Part shown: piece by piece, positions 31,668 to 40,510 of the stretch
How positions within the stretch are numbered: position 1 is the first letter of the stretch
Layout of the letters: each line of letters opens with the position of its first letter
Source of the DNA: Sphingomonas sp. HITSZ_GF
GTDB taxonomy: Bacteria > Pseudomonadota > Alphaproteobacteria > Sphingomonadales > Sphingomonadaceae
Length of the DNA stretch: 64,000 nucleotides
Assembly (NCBI RefSeq): GCF_029543155.1
Contig: NZ_JARQXA010000007.1
Location: 124,001-188,000, forward strand
Reading direction: 5' to 3'
The notes under the pieces: model-generated
What the model was told of the DNA's origin: nothing
Database searches by the model: none
Seen by the model: only the letters and a program-made list of their open reading frames with translations
Made by a program: the position numbers and the translations under genes

Positions 31668-33731
31668 ATGACCGATCTTCCCAAGCCGCCCGTCGCCGCC
31701 ACCCGCCCGCACAGCTTCACCACGCACGGCGTCACGATCGAGGACCCCTGGGCCTGGCTCAAGGATCCCGCCTATCCCACCGTCACCGACAAGGACGTGC
31801 TTGGCTATCTTGAGGAGGAGAACCGCTTCTTCGAGGCTGTGATGGAGCCGCTCAAGCCGCTTTCGGGCACGCTGTTCAAGGAGATGCGCGGGCGAATCAA
31901 GGAAGACGAATCGAGCGTGCCGCAAAAGGACGGCGACTGGCTCTACTGGACCGATTACGAGACCGGCGGCGAATATCCGCGCTGGTGGCGCAAGCCCGTC
32001 GCCGGCGGTGCCGACGTCATGATCCTCGACGAGCCGGCGCTGGCCGCAGGCAAGGAGTATTTCCGGCTCGGCGCCTTCTCGGTCAGCCCCGACGGCAAGC
32101 TGCTCGCCTATGCCTATGACGACAATGGATCGGAGCGGTTCGAGGTTCGGGTGAAGGACCTGGAAAGCGGCGAGCTGTTGCCCGACATCATCCCCGGCAT
32201 GCTTTCCGAGATCGTATGGACCGCCGATTCGAAGGGCTTTCTCTACGGCCTGGCGAACGAGAACTGGCGCACCGACAACGCCCGCTGGCATAAGCTGGGC
32301 GAGCCGGTGGACAGCGATGTCGAGCTCTACAAGGAAGCCGACGAGGGCTACCGCGTCGGCGTGGGCGAGACCCAGTCGCGCAAATATCTGCTGATCTCGA
32401 CCGGCGACCATGTGACGAGCGAAGTCTATCTGCTCGACCCCGCCGATCCGTCCAAGCCGATGGTCTGCGTGAGCCCGCGCAAGCCGGGCCGCGAATATGA
32501 CGTGGACGAGCATGATGGCACTTTGTTCATCCACACCAACGACATCGACCCGCAGTTCCGGCTGGTGACCGCATCGGTCGACAATCCCGGCGAATGGGCC
32601 GAGCGGATCGGGCCGTCGGCGCATTTCTACATGACCGGCGTTACCTGCTTCGCCGATTTCTTCATCGTCGAGGGGCGCGAGGACGGGCTCGATCAGATCG
32701 CGCTGCACCGCTACGATCCCGCCATCGCGCCGGTGCCACTGGAATTCCCCGAGGCAAGCTATGTCGCCGGGCTGGGCGACAATCCCGAATATGCGATGGA
32801 CAAGCTGCGCATCGGCTATGAGTCGATGGTCACACCGGGCACGGTCTATGACTATCATGTCGCCGACGGCACGCTCGAGACGCTGAAGGTGCAGGAGATC
32901 CCGTCGGGCTATGACGGGGGCAAATACCGCACCGAGCGGCTGAAGATCGCGGCGCGCGACGGGACCGAGGTACCGGTGTCGGTGGTGTACCCGAACGACT
33001 TCCCGAAGGACGGGACGGGCAAGCTCTATCTCTATGCGTATGGCGCCTATGGCTATGCGATCCCGCCGGGCTTCTCGACCAGCCGCATCTCGTTCCTCGA
33101 CCGCGGCGTCGCCTTCGCCATCGCCCATATCCGCGGCGGCGACGACCTTGGCCAGCAATGGTATCTCGACGGCAAGCTGACCAAGCGAACCAACACGTTC
33201 AACGACTTCGTCGACGTGGCCAAGGGGCTGATCGACCGCGGTTTCACCCACAAGGGCGGCATCGCCATCGCCGGGCGCTCGGCGGGCGGCGAGCTGATGG
33301 GCGCAGTGATCAACTCCGACCCCGAGCTGTGGGGCGTGGTCGTGGCGGACGTGCCCTTTGTCGACGTGCTCAACACGATGCTCGACGAGAGCCTGCCGCT
33401 CACCCCGGGCGAATGGCCCGAATGGGGCAATCCGGTGGAGGATGCGGAGGCCTTCGCGCTGATCCGCTCGTACAGCCCGTACGACAACGTCACCGCGCAA
33501 GGATATCCGCCGCTGTTCATCTCGGGCGGGCTCAACGATCCACGCGTCACCTATTGGGAGCCCGCCAAATGGGCGGCGAAGCTGCGGGCGACCAAGACCG
33601 ACGACAACATCCTCGTCCTCAAGACCAATATGGGCGCCGGCCATGGCGGCAAGTCGGGCCGCTGGGAGAGCCTGAAGGAAGCCGCCGACGAGATGGCGTT
33701 CGTCCTGTGGCAATTGGGAATGACCGCATGA
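31668..33731 (+). CDS. ptrB: Oligopeptidase B-type serine peptidase (S9 family)
   Basis: 687 aa. The N-terminal segment EDPWAWLKDPAYP, the beta-propeller (about 70-400) with EDGLDQIALHRYD, and the C-terminal alpha/beta-hydrolase domain with YAYGAYGYAIPPGFS, AHIRGGDDLGQQWY, nucleophile Ser in GRSAGGELMGAV and the final His in GHGGKSGR match oligopeptidase B, which cleaves short peptides after basic residues. No signal peptide, so cytoplasmic or periplasmic leakage only. The DUF2059-like gene follows with a 4-nt overlap. Confidence 0.92.
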   Translation: MTDLPKPPVAATRPHSFTTHGVTIEDPWAWLKDPAYPTVTDKDVLGYLEEENRFFEAVMEPLKPLSGTLFKEMRGRIKEDESSVPQKDGDWLYWTDYETGGEYPRWWRKPVAGGADVMILDEPALAAGKEYFRLGAFSVSPDGKLLAYAYDDNGSERFEVRVKDLESGELLPDIIPGMLSEIVWTADSKGFLYGLANENWRTDNARWHKLGEPVDSDVELYKEADEGYRVGVGETQSRKYLLISTGDHVTSEVYLLDPADPSKPMVCVSPRKPGREYDVDEHDGTLFIHTNDIDPQFRLVTASVDNPGEWAERIGPSAHFYMTGVTCFADFFIVEGREDGLDQIALHRYDPAIAPVPLEFPEASYVAGLGDNPEYAMDKLRIGYESMVTPGTVYDYHVADGTLETLKVQEIPSGYDGGKYRTERLKIAARDGTEVPVSVVYPNDFPKDGTGKLYLYAYGAYGYAIPPGFSTSRISFLDRGVAFAIAHIRGGDDLGQQWYLDGKLTKRTNTFNDFVDVAKGLIDRGFTHKGGIAIAGRSAGGELMGAVINSDPELWGVVVADVPFVDVLNTMLDESLPLTPGEWPEWGNPVEDAEAFALIRSYSPYDNVTAQGYPPLFISGGLNDPRVTYWEPAKWAAKLRATKTDDNILVLKTNMGAGHGGKSGRWESLKEAADEMAFVLWQLGMTA

Positions 33732-34177
33732 GCCTGATCCTCGCCCTTGCGCTGCTCGCCGTCCCCGCCGATCCGACGCCGGAGGCACTGGCGCTGGGGG
33801 TGCGCCTGGCGGAGACCGGTACCTTGTCCTCGCTGATCCCCAACATCGTCGCCGAAGAGCGGGAGAAGCTGGTCGCCAAGTTCCCCGAACTCAGCGATGC
33901 GGACAAGGCAGCGCTGCGCGCCACCGCCGACGAAACCGGCAAGGCCCAGACCGCCCGGCTGATGGCTGCGATGGGCCGACGCTACGCCGAGACGCTGTCG
34001 ATCGAGGACCTCAGGGCGCTGGTTGCCTTCAACGAGAGCCCTGCCGCGGTGCGCTGGCGCGCCGCGACGCCCGGCGCGATCCTGGGCGCGATGGAAGCGG
34101 TGGGCGACCCCAATTTCCAGGAGAATGCCCGCAAGGCATTCTGCGCCAAGACCGGCAAGGCCTGCACCCCGCGCTAG
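33728..34177 (+). CDS. DUF2059-like secreted protein
   Basis: 149 aa, starting within the ptrB stop (ATGA). A short hydrophobic N-terminus (MSLILALALLAVPA) acts as signal peptide. The helical body contains MAAMGRRYAETLSIEDLRALVAFNESPAAVRW, the core of DUF2059 (a helical domain often written as ...LSxxELxxLxxFYxSPxG). The last ten residues include two cysteines (FCAKTGKACTPR). Function unknown. Its stop overlaps that of the convergent zinc-ribbon-like gene. Confidence 0.72.
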   Translation: MSLILALALLAVPADPTPEALALGVRLAETGTLSSLIPNIVAEEREKLVAKFPELSDADKAALRATADETGKAQTARLMAAMGRRYAETLSIEDLRALVAFNESPAAVRWRAATPGAILGAMEAVGDPNFQENARKAFCAKTGKACTPR

Positions 34178-34431
34178 CCGCCCGTCCCCAAAGTCCGCAC
34201 CACCAGCCGCGTCTCGCGGTGGCATTGGTGGCAGAAGGCGAAATCGAACGTCTCGCTGAGGATCCAGGCCTGGGCACTAACGTCCCATTCGGCCCAGGCA
34301 TCGCGGGTGACGGCAATGCCGCCGCAACGTTCGCATGCATGTTCGACCCGAGGAGCTTCGCCTTCTGCCACGCCCGGCAGAATAGCCGATAGCGCCTCCG
34401 TTTCGGGGGCGACCATGTCCATAATGGACAT
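34174..34431 (-). CDS. Small zinc-ribbon-like hypothetical protein
   Basis: 85 aa from the ATG at 34431 (GGGGGGA 6 nt upstream). Two CxxC knuckles, CERCGG and CHQCHR, about 35 residues apart, should bind one zinc. Between them lies WAEWDVSAQAWILSETFDFAFC. I know this pattern only as hypothetical proteins in sphingomonads and related genera. The basic tail (RETRLVVRTLG) could contact nucleic acid; that is inference. Confidence 0.7.
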   Translation of the reverse strand: MSIMDMVAPETEALSAILPGVAEGEAPRVEHACERCGGIAVTRDAWAEWDVSAQAWILSETFDFAFCHQCHRETRLVVRTLGTGG

Positions 34432-34501
34432 GATTGTCCCCCCGTTGCGGCGAAGGGCGGCCGGGCCTAGCCTGGCCGTCTCCGACCAAGGGAGAAGACC
34501 C

Positions 34502-34990
34502 ATGCGCATTCACCTGCTCGCGCTCGGCGCCACCACGGCGTTGCTCACCACCGCGGCCGCCACTGCCCATGGCAGCCATGCGGTGCCCGCCGTCCCCGCT
34601 GCCGCCGATCCGACCGCGGACGTGATTGCCGGGCGCAAGGCGGCGTTCCTGATGTCCGCCGCGCTCGTCGGCCAGATCAAGGCCGGCGTCGAGCGCGGCG
34701 ACGACCCCAAGACGCTTGCCTTCGCCGCCCGCGCGCTCTCGCGCTGGGCGAGCGCGCTGCCCGGGCTGTTCCCCGCCGGCAGCACCGCCCCCGATTCGGA
34801 CGCGCTGCCCGCGATCTGGAGCGACCGCGCCGGCTTCGAGGCCAAGGCCGCCGACTATGCCGCTGCCACCGCCAAGCTCGCCGACCTCGCCAAGGCCGGC
34901 GACAAGCCCGGCTTCGCGGCGCAGTTCGCCGCAGTCGGGGCGACCTGCAAGGCGTGCCACGACAGCTACCGCAAGCCCCAGGCCCACTAG
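34502..34990 (+). CDS. Cytochrome c' / c556 family
   Basis: 162 aa. Signal peptide RIHLLALGATTALLTTAAATA. The mature protein is a four-helix bundle with a single C-terminal haem motif CKACHDSYR, the hallmark of class II cytochromes c; the axial Met expected near the N-terminus of helix 1 may be in AAFLMSAAL (IAGRKAAFLMSAALV). Periplasmic. Class II cytochromes bind NO or transfer electrons. GGGAGAAG precedes the ATG. Neighbours do not reveal a partner, though a truncated globin follows on the other strand. Confidence 0.9.
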   Translation: MRIHLLALGATTALLTTAAATAHGSHAVPAVPAAADPTADVIAGRKAAFLMSAALVGQIKAGVERGDDPKTLAFAARALSRWASALPGLFPAGSTAPDSDALPAIWSDRAGFEAKAADYAAATAKLADLAKAGDKPGFAAQFAAVGATCKACHDSYRKPQAH

Positions 34991-35005
34991 CCCCGGCGCC
35001 TGCGC

Positions 35006-35398
35006 CTAGCCCTCCGGCGCCACCGCCATGGCATGTGCCATGCGGGTGAGCGTGTCGCCGATCTGGCGGCCGAGATCGGTGTCGAGCGCCGGATCGGCCG
35101 CGATCGCCGCGCGCATCGCCGAGGCCCATTGATCGGCCAGCGCCGGCGGGAAGCCGAGCAGCCGGTGCATCCGCATGATGCAGGTGCCCGGGCGCTCGGC
35201 GAACCAGTCGCGCGGGCCGCCGAGCCAGGCGGTGAGGAACTGGCCGAGCGACACCGCGATCGGCGCCAGATCGGGGCCGTGCACCGCGCGGAGCGGGGCA
35301 TAGGCGGGGTCGCTGTCGAGCAGCGCGTAGAAGCGGACCGCCAGCGCCTGCACCGGCGCCGCGCCGCCGATCCGCTCAAAGGGCGTGGCTTCGCTCAT
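35006..35398 (-). CDS. Group II truncated haemoglobin
   Basis: 130 aa. The 2-on-2 globin fold is indicated by FERIGGAAPVQALAVRFYALLDSDPAYAPLRAVHG, the WLGGPRDWFAERPG segment, the F-helix histidine in MRMHRLLGFP and the C-terminal W in LADQWASAMRAAI. Such proteins bind O2 or NO and protect against nitrosative or redox stress. The start MSEATPF was chosen as the natural N-terminus; the open frame extends further upstream only by chance. A cytochrome c' gene lies convergent to it, 15 bp apart. Confidence 0.92.
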   Translation of the reverse strand: MSEATPFERIGGAAPVQALAVRFYALLDSDPAYAPLRAVHGPDLAPIAVSLGQFLTAWLGGPRDWFAERPGTCIMRMHRLLGFPPALADQWASAMRAAIAADPALDTDLGRQIGDTLTRMAHAMAVAPEG

Positions 35399-35523
35399 GC
35401 TGACGCCCTGCCCCGCGCGCGCCGAGTCCACCTTGATCGCCGTCAATCGCCGGGCGTCCCAATCCGGCGCACCGGGCGGTTCAGCTTCCGGAAAGCGCGG
35501 CTTCGCGATTCTACGGAGCGGTG

Positions 35524-35531
35524 TTAACCAT
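35524..35531 (+). promoter_or_regulatory. CtrA-type half-site TTAACCAT upstream of the lipase-like gene
   Basis: Exact match to the TTAACCAT half-site bound by CtrA in alphaproteobacteria, 57 bp upstream of the proposed start at 35588. The same 8-mer occurs upstream of nrdA (43218-43225) and the first EAL gene (54320-54327). Short sites occur by chance, so this is suggestive only. Confidence 0.35.
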
Positions 35532-35587
35532 AATTGCCTGTGCGCTGCGCGCCGGTTCAAGAGGCGCAGGTTCGGGGAGTATTGCCG

Positions 35588-36550
35588 ATGCACGACTGCA
35601 TGAAACGCCGCCTGCTCTACGCATCGAGCCAGGCCTATCAGCCCGCCATGCTCGTCCAGGGCCGCAATGTCGGCTGGATCGAGGCGCCCTTCGTCGTGCG
35701 CCGCGAGACTGCGCTCGGCCAGCGCCAGATCGACCAGGCGCTGGTCGGCCGCACGCCCGAGGGCGTGGTCGTCGCCTTTCGCGGCTCGCTCCCGCCCTTC
35801 TTCGGCGGCGCGCATGACGGCTGGGACGTGGTGCTCGACTGGCTGAACGATGCCTTCTCGCTGTGCATCGAGGATTCGCATTATGGCGGCGGCGTGCATT
35901 TCGGTTTTGCCGAATCGATGCGCCGGCTGTGGAGCGACGCGGGCAGCGGCCCCGGCGTGCGCACTGCGATCCAGGCAATGCTCGACCAGAGCCTGCTCGA
36001 CCGCAAGGCGCGGCGCCACCTCTTCGTGACCGGCCACTCCAAGGGCGGCGCGCTCGCCAACCTGGCTGCGATGCGCGCGTCGAGCGTGGGCGAATGGAGC
36101 GACCTGCCGGTGAGCGTGGCGACGATCGCCGCGGCGCGCGCCGGCAATGCCGACTTCGCCGCCAGCTACGAGCGCACCCGCATCGCCTGCCTGCGCTACG
36201 AGATGCCGGGCGACGTCGTGCCGCATCTGCCGCTCAGCCCCAATACGCCGGGCTGGGCGCGCAAGATCGCCAAGGGCGTGTTCCCCAAGCTCGCTATCGC
36301 CGACTACCGGCCGGTGGGCCTGCTGGTGACCGCGCCGCCGGCACTCAAGACCGGCCACCAGAGCTGGGCCGGCTCGCGCCGACCGGTGAAGCGCCTGCTC
36401 GACCGGCGCGGCTCGGGGCTCGAGGCGCTGACCCCGGCGATCCTCACCGCGCATGCGATCTGCCCGGGCAGCGGCTATGACCGGCTGATCTGCGAGGGCG
36501 AGGCGGCGCTGTGCGATCACGGCGAGGCCAAGGCGCGCAAGCGGGCGTGA
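35588..36550 (+). CDS. Class 3 lipase-like alpha/beta hydrolase
   Basis: About 320 aa. VVAFRGSLPP forms the oxyanion strand, the nucleophile elbow is GHSKGGALANLAAM, and DVVPHLPLSP contains the likely acid (Asp) and His. This order matches fungal-type class 3 lipases and the Mbeg1-like group, without a signal peptide. The substrate is unknown; esterase or lipase is inferred. The start at MHDCMKRR is tentative: an upstream GTG-like frame reaches 35534 and a later Met is at 35600. Confidence 0.8.
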   Translation: MHDCMKRRLLYASSQAYQPAMLVQGRNVGWIEAPFVVRRETALGQRQIDQALVGRTPEGVVVAFRGSLPPFFGGAHDGWDVVLDWLNDAFSLCIEDSHYGGGVHFGFAESMRRLWSDAGSGPGVRTAIQAMLDQSLLDRKARRHLFVTGHSKGGALANLAAMRASSVGEWSDLPVSVATIAAARAGNADFAASYERTRIACLRYEMPGDVVPHLPLSPNTPGWARKIAKGVFPKLAIADYRPVGLLVTAPPALKTGHQSWAGSRRPVKRLLDRRGSGLEALTPAILTAHAICPGSGYDRLICEGEAALCDHGEAKARKRA

Positions 36551-36734
36551 GTTTATCGCGCGGCGACGCGAGGGCGGTTTCCCACGCGAAGGCCGGAAGA
36601 AGAGGGTGTTCGCGCAGAGGCGCGGAGCGCGCGAAGGCAATGCTCGCCATATCCGCCTAGGCCGGATCGGCGGCTGGAAAGCCTGCTGCGCGCCTCGCCC
36701 GGCAAAACCGGGACCGAAAGCCCGGTGACTGAGC
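36551..36734. other. Intergenic 184 bp, no gene seen
   Basis: Between the lipase-like gene and the orphan secreted protein. It is G+C-rich with imperfect repeats such as CGCGCAGAGGCGCGGAG and GCGAAGGC, and a short inverted pair around CCGGCAAAACCGGG. I see no coding sequence or RNA gene. Confidence 0.5.
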
Positions 36735-38324
36735 TTAGCCGTCCGATCCCCGCTTCGTGGGCGACGGGTTCCTCACCTCAGGCGGTTTGCGCTGTGGTGG
36801 TAGCGGAAGCGGGAGAGGGTCAGCCGTCGCGGGAGGAGCGGTCTGCACCTTGGGTGCCGGCTTGCCTGGCCGGTCATTCTTCGACGATTCAACGAGTTCG
36901 TTCGAGGCTTCCATAAGCTTCTTTTCGGCCTCGGTCGGTGCCGCAGGGCCGGACTTGCTTCCCGTCGGCTTCGGTGGCGCCTTTACGGCGGGCTTGTCGT
37001 ACAGGCCCATGCGTGCATTCAATTCCTGGAAATAGGCATTGTCCTGCAGCTCGCGCATCTCGGAGCCGCCGCGGTTCCACAGCTCGAAATTCTCCGGACT
37101 GGGGTCCTTTTCGTAAGCCCGCTTGTTTTCCTGCTGGCGCGCAGTCTTTTCCTTGAGCTCCTGATTATATTTATCGAGCTGGGCGCGTTCGGCGTCGGTA
37201 AGCGGCCCCTTCCCCTTGGCCGCTTCGAGGCGATTGGCGCGCGAAGCATCCACAACGCGCTTCTGTTCTGCGGAAAGCTGATCGTAGATCTTGTTGAACT
37301 CGGACGCGCTCATCTGATCGGCGTGCGCCTTCTCATACGCTTCGAGTTCCCGCACCATCTCCTCGTAGCGCGCGTCGCGAACCTGATCCCGCGGATAACG
37401 TGGATCGTAGATCGCTTCTTCGCGCTGATTGGCAGCTTTGAAATATTCGTCGATGATTTCGACATAGCCGGCAACCACAGGGTTGGTGAGGTCGATATCC
37501 GGCCCGAAGGCTTTGATATCGCCGGCGCCGCCGTCTGTTTTGCCGCGCTTGATCATGCCCTTAAGGTCCGGAGCATTCTTGGCCATGCGGGATTTGATCG
37601 GGCGCCCCTTCGCACGCGCATAGGCGGCCACTTCGCGGCTGCATTCGGCATGCTCCTCCGCTTCATTGCCGTAGATTTCGCTTAGCTCTTCCTCCTGGTC
37701 CTTGCCGGCTTCGGCATCATGCGCCTTGGTATAGGCCAGGTCGCGCAGGTCCCTCTGCAGTTCCGCGATCTTGCGCTGCTCGCCTTCGTCCGTGTGGTCG
37801 GGCACGCAGATCGGCTCGTCGGTGAAGCCGTCGATGTTGAAGCCGTTGACCACGGTGCCCGCCGAACTGGTGCGGTCACGGATGAAGACGCCGTCCGAGG
37901 CGGGCTCCTTCGCGTCCTCCTCGCTGCCGTAATCGGCGACATCGCGGGCCTGCGAGCGTTCCGCGGTGCCCGGCGCCGCGCGCGTGGTCCCCGGAGCGCC
38001 GTTACCGCCACCCGCGCCCCCCTGGCCGGCGCCGCGCGTATATTTCCCGTCGCGCAGGTTCTGCATCATGTTGTTGACGCGGTTGTTCTTTTCCTGCTGC
38101 TTCTCAAGGTCTTCCGCAGCACGATCCTTCGCCGACTTGACGTCCTGAGTGCCGGCCGGCGGCTTCTGCCCAGGATCCAATCCCGCCGCCGTGAACGGAT
38201 CCGCGCCGCCTTGGCCTCCGGCTGATTGGGCCCAGGCACTGGGCGCGGCCGTCATGCTGAGCGCGGTTCCCAACAGGAACAGCCGAAACGTCGGATATTG
38301 CTTCGGGCGATCGGAACGGAACAC
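36735..38324 (-). CDS. Orphan secreted, charge-rich protein of 529 aa
   Basis: The signal peptide is TFRLFLLGTALSMTAAPSAWAQ (residues about 12-33). The mature protein is highly charged and mostly helical, with Gln/Glu/Lys-rich stretches (RAAEDLEKQQEKNNRVNNMM, EDRELQ-like segments, LTDAERAQLDKYNQELKEK) that may form coiled coils, a Gly/Thr/Ala linker near 90-130, and a Pro-rich C-terminus. One CVPDH and one ECSR supply the only two cysteines. I recognise no family. Codon use and G+C are visibly lower than in neighbours, notably around 37.0-37.8 kb, which suggests acquisition. It stands alone behind nrdB. Confidence 0.7.
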   Translation of the reverse strand: MFRSDRPKQYPTFRLFLLGTALSMTAAPSAWAQSAGGQGGADPFTAAGLDPGQKPPAGTQDVKSAKDRAAEDLEKQQEKNNRVNNMMQNLRDGKYTRGAGQGGAGGGNGAPGTTRAAPGTAERSQARDVADYGSEEDAKEPASDGVFIRDRTSSAGTVVNGFNIDGFTDEPICVPDHTDEGEQRKIAELQRDLRDLAYTKAHDAEAGKDQEEELSEIYGNEAEEHAECSREVAAYARAKGRPIKSRMAKNAPDLKGMIKRGKTDGGAGDIKAFGPDIDLTNPVVAGYVEIIDEYFKAANQREEAIYDPRYPRDQVRDARYEEMVRELEAYEKAHADQMSASEFNKIYDQLSAEQKRVVDASRANRLEAAKGKGPLTDAERAQLDKYNQELKEKTARQQENKRAYEKDPSPENFELWNRGGSEMRELQDNAYFQELNARMGLYDKPAVKAPPKPTGSKSGPAAPTEAEKKLMEASNELVESSKNDRPGKPAPKVQTAPPATADPLPLPLPPQRKPPEVRNPSPTKRGSDG

Positions 38325-38386
38325 ACGGATCTCCTTCAGGATCCGCGCTAGATCGCGCTACGGCAACGCCGCAGCCGGAAACGGCG

Positions 38387-38416
38387 AAGGGCGCCCATCC
38401 TGCGACGGGCGCCCTT
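38387..38416. terminator. Hairpin AAGGGCGCCC...GGGCGCCCTT behind nrdB
   Basis: Perfect 10-bp stem with a 10-nt loop, 47 bp downstream of the nrdB stop and 63 bp upstream of the orphan secreted gene. On the nrdB strand the stem ends in CTT and is followed by CGCCGTTTCC, so the T-run is weak. Confidence 0.5.
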
Positions 38417-38462
38417 CCCTGAAATAATAAGCAACTGATTTACGGGGATTACCTCGGAAGGA

Positions 38463-39521
38463 TCACTCCGCCGCAATCCCCGCCTTCGAGAACATGTCCG
38501 GCCCGCCTTCGCCGGTATCCTCGTTGGCCACCGGCGTGGCCTTGGCCTTCTGGCGCTTGTCGAACGAATCCCACACCTCGCCCCAGTTGCCGCGGGTCGC
38601 CGCCTTCGAATATTCGGTGGCGCGGGTCTCGAAGAAGTTGGCGTGCTCGACGCCGTTGAGCAGCGGGGCGAGCCAGGGGAGCGGGTGCTCCTCGACCATG
38701 TAGATCGGCTTCATGCCGAGCTGGCCCAGGCGCCAGTCCGCGATGTAGCGGACATACTTCTTGATCTCCTTGGGGGTCATGCCGTTGACCGGGCCCATCT
38801 CGAAGACGAGATCGATGAACGCGTCCTCGATGCGCACCGTCTTCTGGCACATGTCGAGAATGTCGTCGCGGACCTGCGGGGTGAGGCAGTTGCGCTCCTT
38901 GCAGAAGGCGTGGAACATCTTGATGATGCCCTCGCAGTGCAGGCTCTCGTCGCGCACCGACCAGCTGACGATCTGGCCCATGCCCTTCATCTTGTTGAAG
39001 CGCGGGAAGTTCATCAGCATCGCGAAGCTGGCGAAGAGCTGGAGGCCCTCGGTGAAGCCGCCGAACATGGCGAGCGTCTTGGCGATGTCCTCGTCGGTGT
39101 CGACGCCGAAGGTGGCGAGATAGTCGTGCTTGTCCTTCATCTCCTTGTACTGGAGGAAGGCGGCATATTCGGTCTCGGGCATGCCGATCGTGTCGAGCAG
39201 GTGCGAATAGGCGGCGATGTGGACCGTCTCCATGTTGCTGAACGCAGTCAGCATCATCTTGATCTCGGTCGGCTTGAACACGCGGCCGTACTTCTCGTGG
39301 TAGCAGTCCTGCACCTCGACGTCCGCCTGGGTGAAGAAGCGGAAGATCTGGGTGAGCAGGTTGCGCTCGTGATCGGTGAGCTTCTGCGCCCAGTCGCGGC
39401 AATCCTCGCCGAGCGGCACTTCTTCCGGCAGCCAGTGGATCTGCTGCTGGCGCTTCCAGAACTCGAACGCCCAGGGATATTCGAAGGGCTTGTAGGTCTT
39501 GCGGGCTTCGAGAAGCGGCAT
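38463..39521 (-). CDS. nrdB: Ribonucleoside-diphosphate reductase, class I small subunit (R2)
   Basis: 352-aa ferritin-like diiron protein. By alignment to E. coli R2 the ligands are Asp67, Glu98, His101, Glu158, Glu192 and His195, and the radical tyrosine is Tyr105 (METVHIAAY), so this is a tyrosyl-radical type R2, not a Tyr-less class Ic form. SWSVRDESLHCEG holds Glu192 and His195. The C-terminus should carry the tail that docks in NrdA. Unlike most operons, nrdA is 1.5 kb away on the same strand, separated by four small genes, one of them antisense. Confidence 0.96.
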   Translation of the reverse strand: MPLLEARKTYKPFEYPWAFEFWKRQQQIHWLPEEVPLGEDCRDWAQKLTDHERNLLTQIFRFFTQADVEVQDCYHEKYGRVFKPTEIKMMLTAFSNMETVHIAAYSHLLDTIGMPETEYAAFLQYKEMKDKHDYLATFGVDTDEDIAKTLAMFGGFTEGLQLFASFAMLMNFPRFNKMKGMGQIVSWSVRDESLHCEGIIKMFHAFCKERNCLTPQVRDDILDMCQKTVRIEDAFIDLVFEMGPVNGMTPKEIKKYVRYIADWRLGQLGMKPIYMVEEHPLPWLAPLLNGVEHANFFETRATEYSKAATRGNWGEVWDSFDKRQKAKATPVANEDTGEGGPDMFSKAGIAAE

Positions 39522-39576
39522 GGGGGTTACTCCGTGACGAACTTGGGAAATTGAAGGGCGGATGCGAGCGGGGCGG

Positions 39577-39798
39577 TCATGCGACGCCTCCCGCCAGCGT
39601 GAAGGCCGCGGCGAAGCCGCCGAGGAACAGGCCGAGCGCGAGCAGCATCATGCCGGCGATGCGCAGCGCATAGGTGGTCGCCTCGGCCTCGGGCAGGCCG
39701 AGCGCGCGGCGCACCAACCCGGGCTTCACCAGCGTGGTGAGACCCATGGCGCCCGCGGCTCCGGCAATGCCGGCCATCAAGGCGAGGCTGCGCGTCAT
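39577..39798 (-). CDS. Small two-helix membrane protein
   Basis: 73 aa, starting MTRSLALMAGIAGAAGAMGLTTL with a first helix and a second, LRIAGMMLLALGLFLGGFAAAF. The middle KPGLVRRALGLPEAEATTYA is polar. Its start overlaps the end of the upstream lipoprotein-like gene by 4 nt, so the two are coupled. Family unknown; resembles small DUF-type proteins with a 'lRxxGxxll' motif. Confidence 0.6.
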   Translation of the reverse strand: MTRSLALMAGIAGAAGAMGLTTLVKPGLVRRALGLPEAEATTYALRIAGMMLLALGLFLGGFAAAFTLAGGVA

Positions 39799-40139
39799 TC
39801 GTGGTCGATCACCGTGGTGTCGCCGCGACGGACGACCCGGTCGCGATAGACGACCTTGGTGACGCGGCTGCCGCGATTGGCGCCGACGCCGAACACGCAG
39901 ATGCCGAGGAAATAGCCGAAATCGTACCAGCCGCCATTGTTGGGCACGGCATAGACCGACACTTCGGGGACGATCAGCGAGAGGAACCAGGCGACCGGGA
40001 AGATGAAGCCGTGCCACAGGCCAAGCAGGAAGCCCGGCGCCTCGGGCTGCACCGCGCTCGGCACCTGCTTGGCGCAGGCGGCGAGCAGCAGGAACGCCGT
40101 GAGCGGCAGGGCGCGCCAGGATGCCGGAACGAGCTTCAT
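39795..40139 (-). CDS. Putative lipoprotein with membrane helix
   Basis: 114 aa from the ATG at 40139. The signal ends in a lipobox-like LLAAC (LPLTAFLLLAACAKQ), so the mature N-terminal Cys may be lipidated. A hydrophobic segment (LWHGFIFPVAWFLSLIVPEVSVY) and a glycine-rich YDFGYFLGICVFGVGANRGSR follow, then a basic tail. A near-identical arrangement is common in sphingomonads; role unknown. Coupled to the 73-aa gene downstream. Confidence 0.7.
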   Translation of the reverse strand: MKLVPASWRALPLTAFLLLAACAKQVPSAVQPEAPGFLLGLWHGFIFPVAWFLSLIVPEVSVYAVPNNGGWYDFGYFLGICVFGVGANRGSRVTKVVYRDRVVRRGDTTVIDHE

Positions 40140-40240
40140 GCGATCCCCCTTTCGGGTGAGTGACAGGCGGCACGGGCGGCTGCATCGTTTGGCCTCGGCG
40201 CGCGTTGAGCGTGCGAACCCTTCCCCCAAGGAGAATGACG

Positions 40241-40504
40241 ATGACCGACGCCAGTGCAATCAAGGAACATATGGAAGTGATCGGCGCCGACGGCGTCCAT
40301 GTCGGCACCGTCGATCACGTCGAAGGCGACCGGATCAAGCTCACCAAGAAGGACAGCGGCGCCGATATCGAAGGCGCGACCGGCAGCCATGCCGGGCACC
40401 ATCATTACGTCTCGCTCGGCCTCGTCGCCGATGTCGAGGGCGACAAGGTGCGGCTGAGCGCCAATGCCGATGTGGCGGTGCAGATCTTCGAGGAAGAAGC
40501 CTGA
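40241..40504 (+). CDS. DUF2171 domain protein
   Basis: 87 aa from the ATG at 40241 with AAGGAG 7-8 nt upstream; another ATG lies two codons before. IKEHMEVIGADGVHVGTVDHVEGDRIKLTKKDS is the PRC-barrel-like DUF2171 core, followed by a His-rich loop (SHAGHHHYVSLGLVADV). Small cytosolic protein of unknown role. It ends 6 bp before one arm of the inverted repeat that encloses the DUF559 gene. Confidence 0.85.
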   Translation: MTDASAIKEHMEVIGADGVHVGTVDHVEGDRIKLTKKDSGADIEGATGSHAGHHHYVSLGLVADVEGDKVRLSANADVAVQIFEEEA

Positions 40505-40510
40505 GGCATC

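Noticed and set aside
35006..36640. 545-codon frame antisense to the lipase-like gene that ends in the globin
   Set aside because: Only the last 130 codons have a globin pattern; the rest is the shadow of the lipase-like gene.
38494..39554. Long His/Leu/Val-rich frame antisense to nrdB
   Set aside because: Typical shadow frame of a high-G+C gene with no domain.
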